DNA of 64,000 nt from Pararge aegeria (GCF_905163445.1 NC_053205.1:3534001-3598000); one strand, 5' to 3'. Positions 1 through 12,153 are shown, counted from the stretch's first letter. The notes: a model not told the origin generated them from the letters alone. Numbers and translations: made by a program.

Positions 1-640
1 ATCAATAATAGGAGGAGAAATCTCTGAACAATTTGCTGGTGCAACTATTGAGCTATTAGAGGAATCAAGGCTTCCGGAGTATAAATGGTCAAATTTGACA
101 GTTGTGTCCCGTAAATTATGTGCTGATCTATTGCCTGGTGCAGGTGTCCCAGGAATAAAGTGAGAATTATTGTGAGCTCTTTCTTGGCTGAACTGACTGC
201 ATGGAATTTCTCCAGAATCGTCATGCGCCGGTAAATTAATAATAGAAGGAGAAATCTCTGAACAATTAGCTGGCGCAACCATTGAGCTATTAGAGGAATC
301 AGGGCCTCCAGTGTATACATGGTCAAATTTGACAGATGTGTCCTGCAAATTATGTGCTGATCTATTGCCTGGTGCAGGTGTCCCAGGAATAAAGTGAGAA
401 TTATTATGAGCTGTTCTTTGGCTGAGCTGACTGAATGGAATTTCTCCAGAATCGTCATGCGCCGGTAAATCAATAATTGGAAGAGAAATTTCTGAACAAT
501 CAGTTGGCGGTATAACCATTGGGCTATTTGGGAAATCAGGGCCTCCAGAGAATAAACGGTCAAAACTAACAGATGTGTCATGTAAATTTTATGCTAATCT
601 ATTGGCTGGTGTCATAGAAATATTAAAGTTTTCTTTGTCA
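1..640 (-). repeat. 234-bp in-frame tandem repeat (three copies, outer ones partial)
   Basis: Equivalent positions 7, 241 and 475 are exactly 234 bp apart, i.e. 78 codons. Read on the minus strand in the frame of exon 2, each unit contains DLPAHDDSGEI, then a His/Asn stretch, then FIPGTPAPGNRSAHN and a VYTGGPDSSNSS segment. The period being a multiple of three and the sensible translation argue for an expanding protein repeat rather than satellite DNA. The third copy carries the TAA at 589. Confidence 0.75.
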
Positions 641-1404
641 TAATCTGGATCTAGTGAAGCGCTTTTCAAATTACCACTAGTTACAAGACGCGATACGTGA
701 CGTGTGCTCAAAAGGGATAAAGACTTTTCTTTTTTTGGTCGACTCCGTTCTTCAGAGCTGTCATCCGAATCTGTATTGCAAATATATGATTCTGATGAAT
801 CATCATCCATTTCTTGAAAAGGATCTGGAAGTAAAACATTTCGATTATTTATTACAACGACAAACAATAAAAATTGGCCAAGCGTAGTTCGGCCCTCATT
901 ATGGACCCCGAACCAAATGAAAGAGAACAAAATATTTGGTAACTAATACGGCACCCTTGGTGCGTAAATAAGATTCACTTGGCCGGTTTTAATAACTTGT
1001 ATGACCCTAAAAGAAAGGTTCATGTTATGAGCAAATGTGTTGAAATATATTTTATTAGGGTATTGGGTGGGTTCTAACGTGTATAAATTATCTTCACGAT
1101 TATTTAGTGTATTACGGGACTTAAAAAGCATTTTTTTTATATTAACATAACATAAAGTGAAGAATTGAATGATACAACACCCACTGATTTAGGTCATAAT
1201 TTAGCTATTTTTCAATACTAACACAAATAATAAAACAAATGGAAATGAAAGATTACTTTATTCAGATTATTTATGGTTCGAAAGGTTATATAGAAGAAAA
1301 ATGTGATTTAGGTACTTACCAAAAGGTTCATCTCGGTTGGCTTCGTTTAACATTCTACTTGCTATAATAGCTTTTATTTTTGCTACCCTTGGGTTTCTTG
1401 ACAT
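1..1404 (-). pseudogene. 5' part of a multi-exon transposase-like gene, truncated by window edge
   Basis: Exon 1 (1404-1320) starts with ATG and encodes 28 residues beginning MSRNPRVAKIKAII; it ends at a clean donor (G|GTAAGT). Exon 2 starts at 824 after a TTACTTCCAG acceptor. The join keeps frame across a split Asp codon (EPF-D-PFQEMDDDSS). Exon 2 is acidic and Ser-rich, then enters a 78-residue tandem repeat that runs off the window start. A TAA at 589 interrupts the frame where the other two repeat copies have CAT, so this copy is probably dead. Layout (short basic first exon, acidic repeats) resembles the gene at 31,927-34,618. The catalytic part lies outside the window, so the family is inferred. 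Confidence 0.5.
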
Positions 1405-2386
1405 TTCTAAACACTACTTAACTAATTTGAGTTCAACAAAAGCGCCCGACGTGCGACGTAACAAGATGGCAGCACGCTACTGACGCCCCAAAGTGAAACA
1501 ACAAACACGTGTATCTATTCATACGATTTGTATGTGTGCAGTCATCGCATAACATTAAGTAACACACAGACGTATCTTTAGATAAGTTTATGTTTAATGG
1601 ATATTGTTAGTAACACACAATCGTATCTTAAGATAAGTTTCTGTGTTTGTTTCTAATTTGGGCATTTAATAGATACGTCAACCTTCATTTTAGAAATAAA
1701 GTATCACAGAGATACGTGATTTTGTGACTAAATAGAATGCGTTATTTCGAGATAGGTGGTATACTTAACTCAAAATTAATAAAAGTCGAGATACGTTTTT
1801 GTGTTACTAAAGGGACATTATGGCAGCCTTCAATCAAAACCATCCCGAAAAATCGAATTTATTACTACACATAAGAATGTGAAGTTCTACTTGCTAAACC
1901 AACAAATAAACATATCAACTTCACCTCTATTGAATATATTCAGAGGCACTAATGAGGTGGGAGGGGCTTAGATAGATAAGGTAGGGTAAGGGGGTAGGGG
2001 TAAGAATGGTATTCTTATACATTTGACGACACATTTTGCTATTTTTTCACTTTAACAGTTATTCATTGTAAAGTCAACATCACTTGAGGATGCTTCGGTT
2101 TCGGAGTGAAACGTGCGTAGAGAGTACATTGCCGTAGATCTGTTTGTTGTGGAGTATAAGGTTTGAAGAAATTATAAATTTCACCATACCGATTCTCAGT
2201 ATATGCCAGGACTCAGAAATTTGTTGGATGAGTTTGCACGTAAACACTGAAAATATACGTATTCTAATTAAATCCTATTACTTCTATTTTATAATATAAT
2301 AAAAATAAGTTGATAATAATTAAAATGAAAAGAAACAAAAAATAACCTAAATAAAAATTATATATTTCCGACTGTTTCGGCTAACT
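1405..2386. other. Non-coding stretch with repeated CGTATCT/AGATACG words
   Basis: No credible ORF. Between about 1505 and 1800 the word CGTATCT or its reverse complement recurs at least six times. Two copies form near-palindromes of the type CGTATCTTNAGATA, following the shared lead TAACACACA. This could be a subterminal region of the transposon whose gene begins at 1404, but no matching far end is inside the window. 1930-2280 holds nothing I recognise. Confidence 0.35.
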
Positions 2387-3330
2387 TTACTCGTAATGAT
2401 GCGTGACATGACGCCTGTTTATCAATAAAGATAATGTGTTATTTCCAAGTATTTTTACCACTTTGTATGGCCCTTTCCATACAGCTTTGCGCAGTTGCTA
2501 CTTCGCTTGTCGTAGTGATTCTTTGAGACATTTTTGGATTGTCGCATATTAGCAGTTGCTTTTTCTCGAGACAATTTAAGCCGATTTTGTAACATTTTAA
2601 CGTATTCGGGGTAAGTTGCGCCTGGTGTTTCTTCGAAAATTGCGTTAGGGATAAATGGTTTTATGACCATACATCAATTCATATGGTGTATAAGGTTGTG
2701 CAATGGACAGAGGTATTGTAAGCTAACATCGTGGTATAAACATACCGTGGCCAGTTAGTTTGACCTTCATTAACGTAATACTTTAGGTATTATTTTAACG
2801 TAGTGTGACTCCTTTCAAGTGCATCCTGTCTTTGTAGATGGTATGGCGATGACCATAGTTGTTTAATTTTAAGGAATTATCATGCTTTCTGAAATAGATC
2901 AGCTGTAAATTTATACCCTGATCTTTCAGAATGATTTTTGGATTTTCGAACATAGATATAAAGTGAAGGAGACATTCGCTGGTCTCTTCAGCGGTTGTGC
3001 TGCGAATAGGATATGCTACAGAGAATTTCGTTTATCATCTTGTAGGGTGAGTATTAATTTTAATTTGGCTATTCCGGATTCTGGGAGTGGTCCTACTATA
3101 TCTAAACTGAGACGTTGCCAAGGTGCAGCGGAGGTGGTTATATGCATTACCTGCTCTGTTAGTTCTCCTAAGAGCTTTGTTTTCCAGACATGATTTACAA
3201 ATTTTCACATACGTTTCTATGCCCTTGCGCATTCCTTTCCAATTCTTTTATTCTATTGTACATTCGTACTGACCCAAGGTGTCCAGCAATTAGGATATCG
3301 TGAGTATCACGTAGAATTGTTTTACTTAAA
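2387..3330 (-). pseudogene. Decayed Ty3/Gypsy integrase fragment
   Basis: Minus-strand reading in shifting frames gives the C-terminal half of a Gypsy polyprotein. Near 3300-3180 there is an HHCC-type zinc region (AGHLGSVRMYNRIK, then ICKSCLENKALR). A core follows with LDIVGPLPESGIAKL near 3100, then TPYELMYGH near 2690. The tail at 2670-2455 has KPFIPNAIFEET and a KWKGPY-type end near 2460, terminating at the TAA at 2389-2387. At least four frame changes and several stops are needed. No LTR, RT or protease is seen on either side. Confidence 0.7.
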
Positions 3331-4345
3331 CCTGTGATGGGTAAGAGATATTGTTGTGGTATATGTTTATTTTAATGCTTTACTTTTTGTGGAAAACATT
3401 GCAAATTTTAAATTATTTATTAGTATAAAAGAGAAACAAGGCAAATCAAAAAACTAAAATCTGAAAAAGCAAAATAAGTAGAAATTAATTATTAGGGACT
3501 CGGGCTATAAATAAAAATAAATAAAATCATTTTATTTCAGGTCGGTTATTTCACCCATATGCAAAATTGAGAGGTTAACATAAAATAAATATAAAAGACA
3601 CTCAGATTTAAAAAATAAGTAAATAAAATCTAGAATTTAAATTACAATTAAAATTTAACTATTTTATATTATTTCATGTTTGGAATCTGGTGCACTTTTT
3701 GCCAATGTTTAAAAAATACGAGCTTATTATTAGAATTTTCGACGGTTTCCCAGAAACATGCAATTCTTTTACGAAGCGCAGCGTAGAAGTCGGGCATCGA
3801 CTCCGGCATCGGCAAAAATGCGAGACGCACTGCAATACCTTGCCTTTTTTAACAAAATGCGGCTTTTTTAACGAGAGACTCCGGATTTGGAAGCTGCACC
3901 AAATAGTTCAGCATATAAGTACACGAACTGGCACTGCCAAGTAAGAAACTGTCATAGGGAAAGATCCCAATGGGTACCTCAAAGGCACATTTCGCAGCTT
4001 GGGGATTGACCGGGTGCTTCATTACAGTCCCGAAAAAGCATCTCAACTTATATATGCATTATTATAGGCGTGTATTGTAAATATATACTTTAAATAATAT
4101 TTAAGTTCCCATTGATGTTTGCTAATATTATATAATAATGGTTCCTTATTAATCATTGATCCTGCAATGTGCATTTTTACATACAATTTGCCCTACAAAT
4201 TTGGGTATTTAAGAGAATAATATAATTTGTATAATTTCAGAACTCCAATGGAGCAAATGACAGTAAATTTTGTTAATATGAGCGAAGAACGACGTCATCT
4301 AACATGTTAAATGTATGAACGCATCATTAGTGCCTGTAATAAGGT
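3331..4345. other. Unassigned stretch with weak coding-like segment
   Basis: 3360-3680 is A+T-rich and empty to my reading. Between 4046 and 3690 the minus strand gives a readable segment (MPESMPDFYAALRKRIACFW in the middle) with one stop between two halves in the same frame. I do not recognise a family. 4050-4345 is A+T-rich with nothing assignable. Confidence 0.25.
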
Positions 4346-5581
4346 CTACACGAATAAAACATTTTTGAATTTGAATAAAATATCTAAATTAACCTTTTCA
4401 TCCCTTTTTAGTTTATTTTTGTGTGATAAATGAGTATTCTGCTGAAGGAGCAACTGGTTATGATCACGGAAAAGATCATTTCGCTCCTTGAGCCTTCCAT
4501 CTATACTCTGAAAAATAAATAAATTCTTCACTTGGTTGACGTTACAGCAACATGTATACTAAGCGGAAGAGGAATTAGTACAAAAACTAGGTAGTAGGTT
4601 AGGTAGGTACACATAGACATGCAATTAGTAATGAAATAAATTATTATTTAAAAGAATTACTATAACTTATAATAGTGCATTATTTTCATGCTGCAAGCGG
4701 TTAAAAGCTTCATGCGGACGTTCTCTTTTCTTTTGAGCTGTATGAGTGGTGGAAGTTGGATGGCTGGTGGAATAGACTGGATTGCCAATGGTAGGGGCTG
4801 GATTGCTGATGGTACAGGCTGGATTGAAGGTGGATGAGGCTGGTGGAATGTTTTCCAGCTCATCCGTATGTGTATAAAATGACAGGAGCCACTTCAAGGA
4901 TTTCCTGCCATAAGATTAGAAACATTAACTTAGCATGCTTATAAGAAAGTTAATTTGATACTGAAAACTAATTATTATCAGCATAATAATTGTGTGATGT
5001 TGTGAGATGGTGATCACTAAAAAAGAACTTTGTGTTCATTGTTACGACTCACTGAGTTGATACTCTTGTAGTTTTAGTTTAAAGTAGATATTTATCTCTT
5101 AGTGCATTTTAGTACCCTTATTACAGTTTTCAAGTTGACAATAATTATTACCACTATCATCACAAAAAAAATAGGTACAAATATTCTAGGTGTTTGGTGT
5201 GTAAACTAGTTAAGTACCTATTTGGATAAAATTTATTTGATTTTGAAATGCAAGGCACACAATTAATAAAAATACACACATCTGTGTGCCATGCCATGGC
5301 CTATTAAGGACTCCTCAGGCCCAACTCCCGTAGAGCATTCGTGCCCAATAATATTGAGCAATTTTGTGTACTTGCTTACTTTACCGCAAAATTGGCTAAC
5401 CTGTTTCCACTGATCGACCGTCATGTCTGGCCCATGCTCCTTCAGTAATGACTTTAAGATTTGCCACTGGGAGTCTGCCATTTTGGCTCCTAAGGGTCCT
5501 GTGAATTCCCCAGTGGCGTTGAGGTTGTGGGTCGACATGAAATCGACCAACATTTGCAATTGTATTTTATTACTTCTTGAT
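4346..5581 (-). CDS. Myb/SANT-like DNA-binding domain protein, multi-exon
   Basis: The first visible exon starts at 5581 after a TTTTATTCAG acceptor and reads SNKIQLQMLVDFMSTHN...MADSQWQILKSLLKEHG...MTVDQWKQ, the pattern of the Myb/SANT-like DNA-binding domain found in arthropod transposon-linked regulators. A second exon (from 4904, acceptor CTTATGGCAG) is Pro/Ser/Thr-rich and ends with ERPHEAFNRLQHENNALL, a typical C-terminal coiled segment. A third exon-like block (4507-4346, acceptor TTTTTCAG) encodes SIDGRLKERNDLF. The second exon ends in TAA at 4667, so the third may be an alternative end or the gene may be damaged. It is probably an accessory gene of a DNA transposon, or a domesticated relative. 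No partner transposase is adjacent. Confidence 0.45.
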
Positions 5582-6008
5582 CTGAATAAAACACGTATTA
5601 GTGGGGTACGTAACACAAATAATGGGCAATAGAAAAAGCAAGCATTACTTACTACTTCCAAATCAATAAGTAGTCACTTTTTTAACATTTTATAATGTAA
5701 GACTTACTTTTTAGACTTATTTTCTCGAAAGGTACCTATTTTTTTTCCAGGAAAATTAGAGATTTTTCTGAAGCAGAAAAAAATTATAAAAATAGCTATA
5801 AATAATGGTGTAAAAAAATATTTTTTTTATTTATTATATTACTAGCTGTTACCCGCGACTTCGTCTGCGTAGAACTACTACTTCGTGTAAATTTGTTAGG
5901 ACTGAATAGGCTCTGAAACTATAATGAATCGATTCTAATGAAGCCGGCACATTGAATTATTGAGATTAACATAGGTAGACTTTTCCTGACCCTGATCCCT
6001 GACTTAAC

Positions 6009-9000
6009 TTAGTTTAATACGTTTTTGTATACGACATTTTTTGTTTTTCCTTCTTTGGTCAAAACATGTAGGTTTTGTGGACTCGATACTCGTGAGCACG
6101 CCACATACAGTTGCCCATGGGAGAAACAGTTTTTTTCTAAATGAACACCAGCTACTTTGAGTGTCTGTCCTTGAGCTTTGTTTATCGTCATAGCGAATGC
6201 TGCTTTCAGGGGAAATTGTACTCTTTTGAATTGGAATGGCAAATCGGTAGGGATTATTGGAATACGGGGAATTAACACTTCTTCTCCCTTTGCTGTTCCT
6301 GTCATAATTATTGCTCTCACAATATTGCGTCCCAGGTGTGTAATTTGTAGACGTGTGCCATTACACATTCTTGGTGCGTCAAGATTTCGCATCAACAGGA
6401 CCGGGACACCTACTTTTAGCCTCAACTTATGGGAAGGCACCCCCGATAATTCTAAGGAGTTAAGAAATTCTACAGGGAACGATGTCACTTGCTCAGTGTC
6501 CATGACATTGTCTACGGACAGATACTCAACAAAATCACCTTCCACATCTGACATGATTTGTTCGTTGATCTGCCCCACTACTTCGTTTGTCGGTGCTAAA
6601 ATTGCCCTTTCGCACAGCCATTGTCTGTTCTTCATATTGGTTGCAAGATCGGGATAGACGTTGTTCTTTAAGTCATCCATGTTACAGACAACATTACAAA
6701 ATTCACGATTCAATGTAATCATTCCGTCACTATTTGTTTCCATACGGTCTTCTCCGATTTTCAGAAGAGCATCCGCATATTGCACCAATTGTGTATCACT
6801 GTGCAGTTGTACTCGCATATTTGTAGTCAGACAAAAATTTTTTACATGCACCCATAATGGAGACGCTTTTAAACATGCATTTATTTCATCTGCCGGCGTG
6901 CCTCTAGTAATTACCGGCAGAGTCTGTCTAAAATCGCCAGCTAAAAGTACCACCATACCACCCATGATACTTTGGTTACTCTTAATATCTTTTATGGTCC
7001 GATCTAGTGCTTCTATCGCTCTTTTGTGGGACATGGTACATTCATCCCAAACCAACAGCTTACATTGCTGTAACATTCGTCCACGGTCACTATTTTTAGT
7101 AATGTTACAAACTGGCATTTCCTCATGAGCTAAGTTCAATGGCAGTTTAAGTACTGAATGTGCCGTTCGGCCACCATTAAGTAACGTAGCTGCTATTCCA
7201 GAAGAAGCTACAGCAACAGCAACTCCTTTATCTTTACGAATTTGGGCTAAAAGTAAATTTAAAAGAAATGTTTTACCCGTGCCTCCTGGCGCATCCAAAA
7301 AGAATAAACCACCTTCGCCACTTTCGATTTTTTGCACAACATTCTCAAAAACTAATCTTTGTTCTGGGTTTAGACGCGGAACAGACTCAGTTATTTGTTG
7401 TTGTAAAGAAGCAGCATCGTAACTCAATTCTCTTATTATATCACTGCAAACTTCCCCAGTTCTTTGCGGCCTGCTCAACCCAAAATCTGACAAATCTTTC
7501 CCAGTTATAGTTATGACTTGGTCTTCTATCTTTGTTAGGGCTTCATTAAAAATGAAATCATTGTATGTAACGTTTGGATTATGATGTTGTACTCTGTGTA
7601 AAATATCGTCGGCCATTTGAATTTTGTACCTTTCCCACAGTTGTTGAGGGTTTGAAAGCCCACATGTCGCTATTAGTATAGCAAAAAGCATTCTCACCTT
7701 GGCCGCTGATCTACATTGTGCAGCCTCTTCCAGTGTTATATTCCAATGATTGTCATCCTCCAATAATCCTCTTGCCTCACATGCCTCTCGAAATGTTGAA
7801 AATTCTTGATTGTTGTATTTTTTGAGATCATTGAAAGAGGTTGGCCCACGCACATGGTGTAGAAGTATCCTTAAACAAAAACATTCCATGTTAGTAACAT
7901 GGACTGTGTAAACCCGTCCTTAGGCATCTCCAGATTTGACACCAGGCCAGTTCTGAACCGAAGTTCCTTGAATTCGGCGTTTCCAAGTTTTTCTGGTTGC
8001 GTCCCATGTGTAATATCTCGGTACCTCAGCATACATAAGAGTTCTTGCAAACTCATCTCTTATGCAAAGTTCAAAAAAAGCTGTAAGGGTGGTTTTTGGT
8101 CGAGTAGATAGTCGCTCGTGGAAATTATCTTCTGTAAAATAAACTCGTTCACCGTTCTCTAAGTGTACACTTAGATGTGTAACGGTGGGGTGCCTTTCGT
8201 GCAACGGGAACCCTAATAACCGCCACACGGCTTCGTTGCTGCTAACATAACGACCAGATTGATATGTATGTACTTCATTTACGCGATTTGCAAGCTCTGT
8301 GCTCCTAAAATTGAAAATAGCTTGGTCACTGCCTTTGTTAATATATTTGCAGATATATTTGATAGCGCGCACTGAACTGCAAGCCTCAACATTTATATGG
8401 GCGTTAAATATTTTTAATAGAATAGCGGAATAAGGGACCACCCAACTATTATCAATAGTGACGTAACTCCCATTTCGTAGTTTCACAGATGCCGTTCGAC
8501 CTCCGTCTGCTGGTGCTCTTCTACGATAGAGTGGGTATCCGTTTTCACTGTGGACAGTGTCTTTGTGTAATTTGCGAGGAAATTTCTTTGTGCATTTTCC
8601 ATCTTTCATGCAAGGGCACTGAGGATTTTCAGGTCCACATGGACCATGAATCATGTTTTTAACTATAATATCATGAAGTGTCTTGTCAGTGCTTGGATCG
8701 GGTATTTCTGCGCTGATAATATTATCAATTTGATCGGGTCTCAACTTGTCTTTTAACCACAATAATATGTGGACATGTGGTAGGCCACGCTTCTGCCACT
8801 CTATGGAATACATAAAGCAGATCACTTCTCCAAATATTCTGCCTTTGAATAACAGACATAAGTTTTTTAACTTTCAACCTAAAAACTCTTGCGACTACAT
8901 CATGCCTATCAATCGCGCTTTGACCCGGCATTAATTCATTTACTATTTCCGGCCATGCTGGGTTGCAAGTAAACGTAACGAATAAGTCAGGGCGACCATA

Positions 9001-10742
9001 ATATGTACGTACATAAGCAAACGCATCCTGAGTATATTCGTGTAAGTACCTCGGACTATTTACAAATGAAGACGGTAAAATTATCATTCTACCAATATCA
9101 TTTGGATTTAGATTAGCGTCATTCGCTACTGCGTCTTGAAGGTGGATATAATTTTCTGCTCTTAATTTAGTTTGATTTAATGTTATGTATCGTAATCGTT
9201 CACTTTCTACCTTAACGTACATATCAACATAAAACTGATTGGCCAGTTGCCTGCATCGTGATATAATATTAAAATCATTTTCTCTAATCATGATATGAAA
9301 GGCATAAAAGTCCATACATGATACCTTTTTGTTAGGCAAGGGCAGGCCAGTTACAGGATCGACTTGTGGAATTTGAAAGTGATACCCTTCTTGCCCTTTG
9401 CTAAATATTAGCGGATATTGTAACGCATCGTAAAATTTATGTGTATCCGGCACCCTAGTTAGTGTGTTATCACGGGCATGTAAAACTATATCACGGGAAG
9501 CAAACTGTTCACCACAAACCATGGCTGCGACTTCATTTATTAAAGGTGCATTATATCGTCTTTCGTGTTCCCCACTTGGTGTACGATCTGGGTGAATCAC
9601 CAACTTATAATCATCTCCCGGCATTCTTTCTAAGGCTGTTGTGAAAGTGTTTATTAGGCGGTTATGTTCATGCAACATTCTCTGAATCTTTAAGACAATA
9701 TCCTTTTCTACTAATTGAATGTTTTGACACCTGCGGTCAACCTCGTCGTTTTCATTTCCCATAAAATAAATCTGTAAAAATTTTGGTTGCTCATTATTTG
9801 TAGGAAGCAAAGAACCAATCCTATGATAGATTTGACCTTGGATTGTAAAAGTAGATGAAAACCCAGGCATAACCACCTCATTTTCTACACCAAATGACGT
9901 CATTTGAAAGCATGAATTATATTTCCTTATTTTGATTAAAAAACCGTGTTATCACCTAAAAGTAAAGACTTCAATGGTTCCTCTGGTTCTCCAAGTATTG
10001 GAATTGAAACCTTGCCACCAGAACAACACATACCCGGAGTTTCTTCTTTCCACTTGAGTGCTTCACAATGTATACATTTTTTATCCATTCCACCTATGAG
10101 AAGTAATCGATGGTTATTATACTCAATCGATGGGTCATAATCAAAAGCAGCATTGTGGAATGCTCCCCATGTATACATTGTAAACGCATTTCTCCTTTCT
10201 GACTGCCGTTCAGCATTTAACACACGTCGTCTTTGGGATTCTTCTGGCATCTCTGCAGCTATCAATGATGCGTGTCGCTCAGCATCTAAAATCTGCCGGG
10301 CCTGAGTCTGTTCATAGGTCTCGGCAGCTCTTTGCGTTGCGTGTCGCTCAGCATCTATAATCTGCCGGGCCTGAGTCTGTTCATAGGTTTCGGCAGCTCT
10401 TTGCGTTGCGTGTCGCTCAGCATCTAAAATCTGCCGAGCCTGAGTCTGTTCATAGGTCTCGGCAGCTCTTTGCGTTGCGTGTCGCTCAGCATCTAAAATC
10501 TGCCGGGCCTGAGTTTGTTCATAGGTCTCGGCACCTCTTTGCGTTGCGTGTCGCTCAGCATCTAAAATCTGCCGGGCCTGAGTTTGTTCATAGGTCTCGG
10601 CAGCTCTTTGCGTTGCGTGTCGCTCAGCATCTAAAATCTGCCGGGCCTGAGTCTGCTCCTCAGATTCTTGGGATCTAGCTACTTGCGCAGTTCGAGCTCT
10701 TTTAGAGCTACGCGCTAAATTAGATTTACGCTTGCGAGGCAT
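6009..10742 (-). pseudogene. Helitron Rep-helicase (RepHel) with N-terminal repeat region
   Basis: Starts MPRKRKSNLARSSKR at 10742. A 23-residue repeat region is followed by the Helitron-like N domain (9903-8840). The HUH nuclease motif GLPHVHILLW lies near 8770, and the two-tyrosine region YICKYINKG near 8345. The Pif1-type helicase has Walker A (DAPGGTGKT, about 7280), Walker B (LLVWDEC), AGDFRQTLPV, and the final TINKAQGQTL and VACSRV motifs. It ends at TAA near 6009. Damage seen: a frameshift in the A6 run at 9938-9943, a two-base loss near 8830-8840, and a TAA at 7920-7922 where relatives have Leu before GRVYTVH. Otherwise the domains are complete. RepHel nicks and strand-transfers DNA for rolling-circle transposition; this copy cannot make the whole protein. 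Confidence 0.88.
10190..10652 (-). repeat. 69-bp in-frame tandem repeat in Helitron ORF
   Basis: Six near-identical copies plus a degenerate seventh encode the 23-residue unit TQARQILDAERHATQRAAE-TYEQ. The unit is Glu/Arg/Ala/Gln-rich with no Pro or Gly in most copies, so a long charged alpha-helix or coiled coil is likely. Copies differ by only a few bases (for example ILDAER versus IIDAER), which suggests recent expansion or gene conversion. Confidence 0.85.
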
Positions 10743-11600
10743 ATTACTTAACCAGTTACCTACCTAAAGTAATAAAAACAGGTAAGTACTTATGCAAAAA
10801 AAAATTCTTTAGCTGACAAAAAAATTTAGTTAAAGGTACTGAGTACGAAACTATACTTAAGGTAGGTACTTATACACATGAAATAAAACAAAAACAAAAC
10901 GAATTGCTAAACTAAAACTAAATGTTAAAAAAAATATACTATCCACATGGAATAAAAACAAAATGAATCGATAAAATTATATGCGAAACTACTGGAACTA
11001 TTTTATTCACAAAACAACATTACTTACCTATTAATACTCAATAAAAACTATGCTGACCTTCTTAGGTACCGTAACTACTTACTAAATGTGAAAAAACTTA
11101 AAAAAACCTGCCTACTAATCTACTACAATTTTATACCTATCCTAAAAAATGAATTAAAGTATTTATTTTACCTATTAACTATAATTCTACCTACTACTAA
11201 CTTATGCTAAACTAATAATAACAACCAAAACAACTAAGTAAATAACACAAAATGCTTATCCAAGAAACCCTAAACACCAATGAAAACGTAAAGAAAGCGA
11301 ATACGTTGCAGCTCAAAATTGTAGATATCGCATGCGTCCGACGACGTCTGCCCTCACGTGTCTGCCCGTTCGGGTAAGCATACTTTGTGATCTACACTCC
11401 TCCCACCGAGCCATCCGCGTCCCCCGCACGTCTTTGCCGCCGCGCCGCGCAGCGCGCCTGCGCCCGCCAGCCCCGCCACACCACACCATGCATCGTCACA
11501 CTCACACATTCATAGTGTATAGGCCGATGGGCCTGATGGACATGTCAGGCAGAAAGTATTCTAAAAGCTGGCTAGGAGTATTTGAATTATGCGATACATA
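10743..11600. other. Helitron 5' internal region, non-coding
   Basis: Between the Rep-helicase start and the subterminal repeats. 10,750-11,300 is A+T-rich with recurring short words (TAGGTACTTA, ACCTACTA). 11,310-11,480 is distinctly G+C-rich (GTCCCCCGCACG...CGCCGCGCCGCG) and could hold the promoter for the minus-strand gene. No ORF there looks real. Confidence 0.5.
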
Positions 11601-11639
11601 ACTGCACCCCGCGTTTTCACCCGCATAATTCCGGGATCG

Positions 11640-12110
11640 GGATCGGGATAAAAAGTAAAGATGTCCTTTCCCAAGGTTCCATCTATCTCTATACCAAAAT
11701 TCATCAAAATCGGTTCAGCGGTTTAGGCGTGAAAACGAAACAGACAGACTGTCTATGTCTTTCCCCAAGGTTCCATCTATCTCTATACCAAAATTCATTT
11801 AGTAGGCATATACGATACATAACTGCACCCTGCGTTATCTATCACTCGCATAATTACGGGATCGGGATCGGGATCGGGATAAAAGGTTGCCTTTGTCCTT
11901 TTCCAAGGTTCCATCTATCTCTATACCAAAATTCATTTAGTAGGGATATACGATACACAACTGCACTCTGCGTTTCCACCCGTATAATTCCGGGATCGGG
12001 ATCGGGATCTGGATAAAAAGTACCCTATGTCCTTTCCCAAGGTTCCATTTATCTCTATACCAAAATTCATCAAAATCGGTTCAGCGGTTTAGGCGTGAAA
12101 AGGTAACAGA
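11640..12110 (-). repeat. Helitron subterminal tandem repeats
   Basis: The block AAGGTTCCATCTATCTCTAT recurs at 11673, 11767, 11905 and 12039. It is preceded by GATCGGGATCGGGAT runs and, in the first and last copies, followed by CAAAATCGGTTCAGCGGTTT and CAGACAGAC. The arrangement is a partial duplication of the element's own 5' terminal sequence. Confidence 0.75.
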
Positions 12111-12153
12111 CAGACAGACAGAGTTACTTTCGCATTCATAATATTAGTAGGGA

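Larger units (their letters stand above)
5842..12153 (-). mobile_element. Complete Helitron, 6.3 kb
   Basis: Read on the minus strand, the element starts with TCCCTACTAATATTAT at 12153 and ends with a GTCGCGGGTAACAGCTAG terminus at 5842. The preceding base is A and the following base is T, as expected for Helitron insertion between A and T. Its start and end match the familiar lepidopteran Helitron consensus (CTGTCTGTCTGT near the start, GACGAAGTCGCGGG near the end). It contains the Rep-helicase gene and a Gag-like repeat ORF. No target duplication is expected. Ends look complete, but the ORF carries disabling changes. Confidence 0.88.

Noticed and set aside
45..581. Minus-strand 178-codon ORF over the tandem repeats
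   Set aside because: It is the wrong frame; the frame continuous with exon 2 at 824 gives conserved acidic repeats and correct splice phase.
6178..7510. Three plus-strand ORFs of 80-159 codons
   Set aside because: Antisense of the helicase domain, which carries all expected motifs on the minus strand.
7871..8056. Short minus ORF between Rep and helicase
   Set aside because: Shifted frame of the Rep-helicase; the true frame passes straight through with one TAA.
10190..10652. CRISPR-like array
   Set aside because: Units are contiguous, without spacers, and code for a helical protein repeat in a eukaryotic Helitron.
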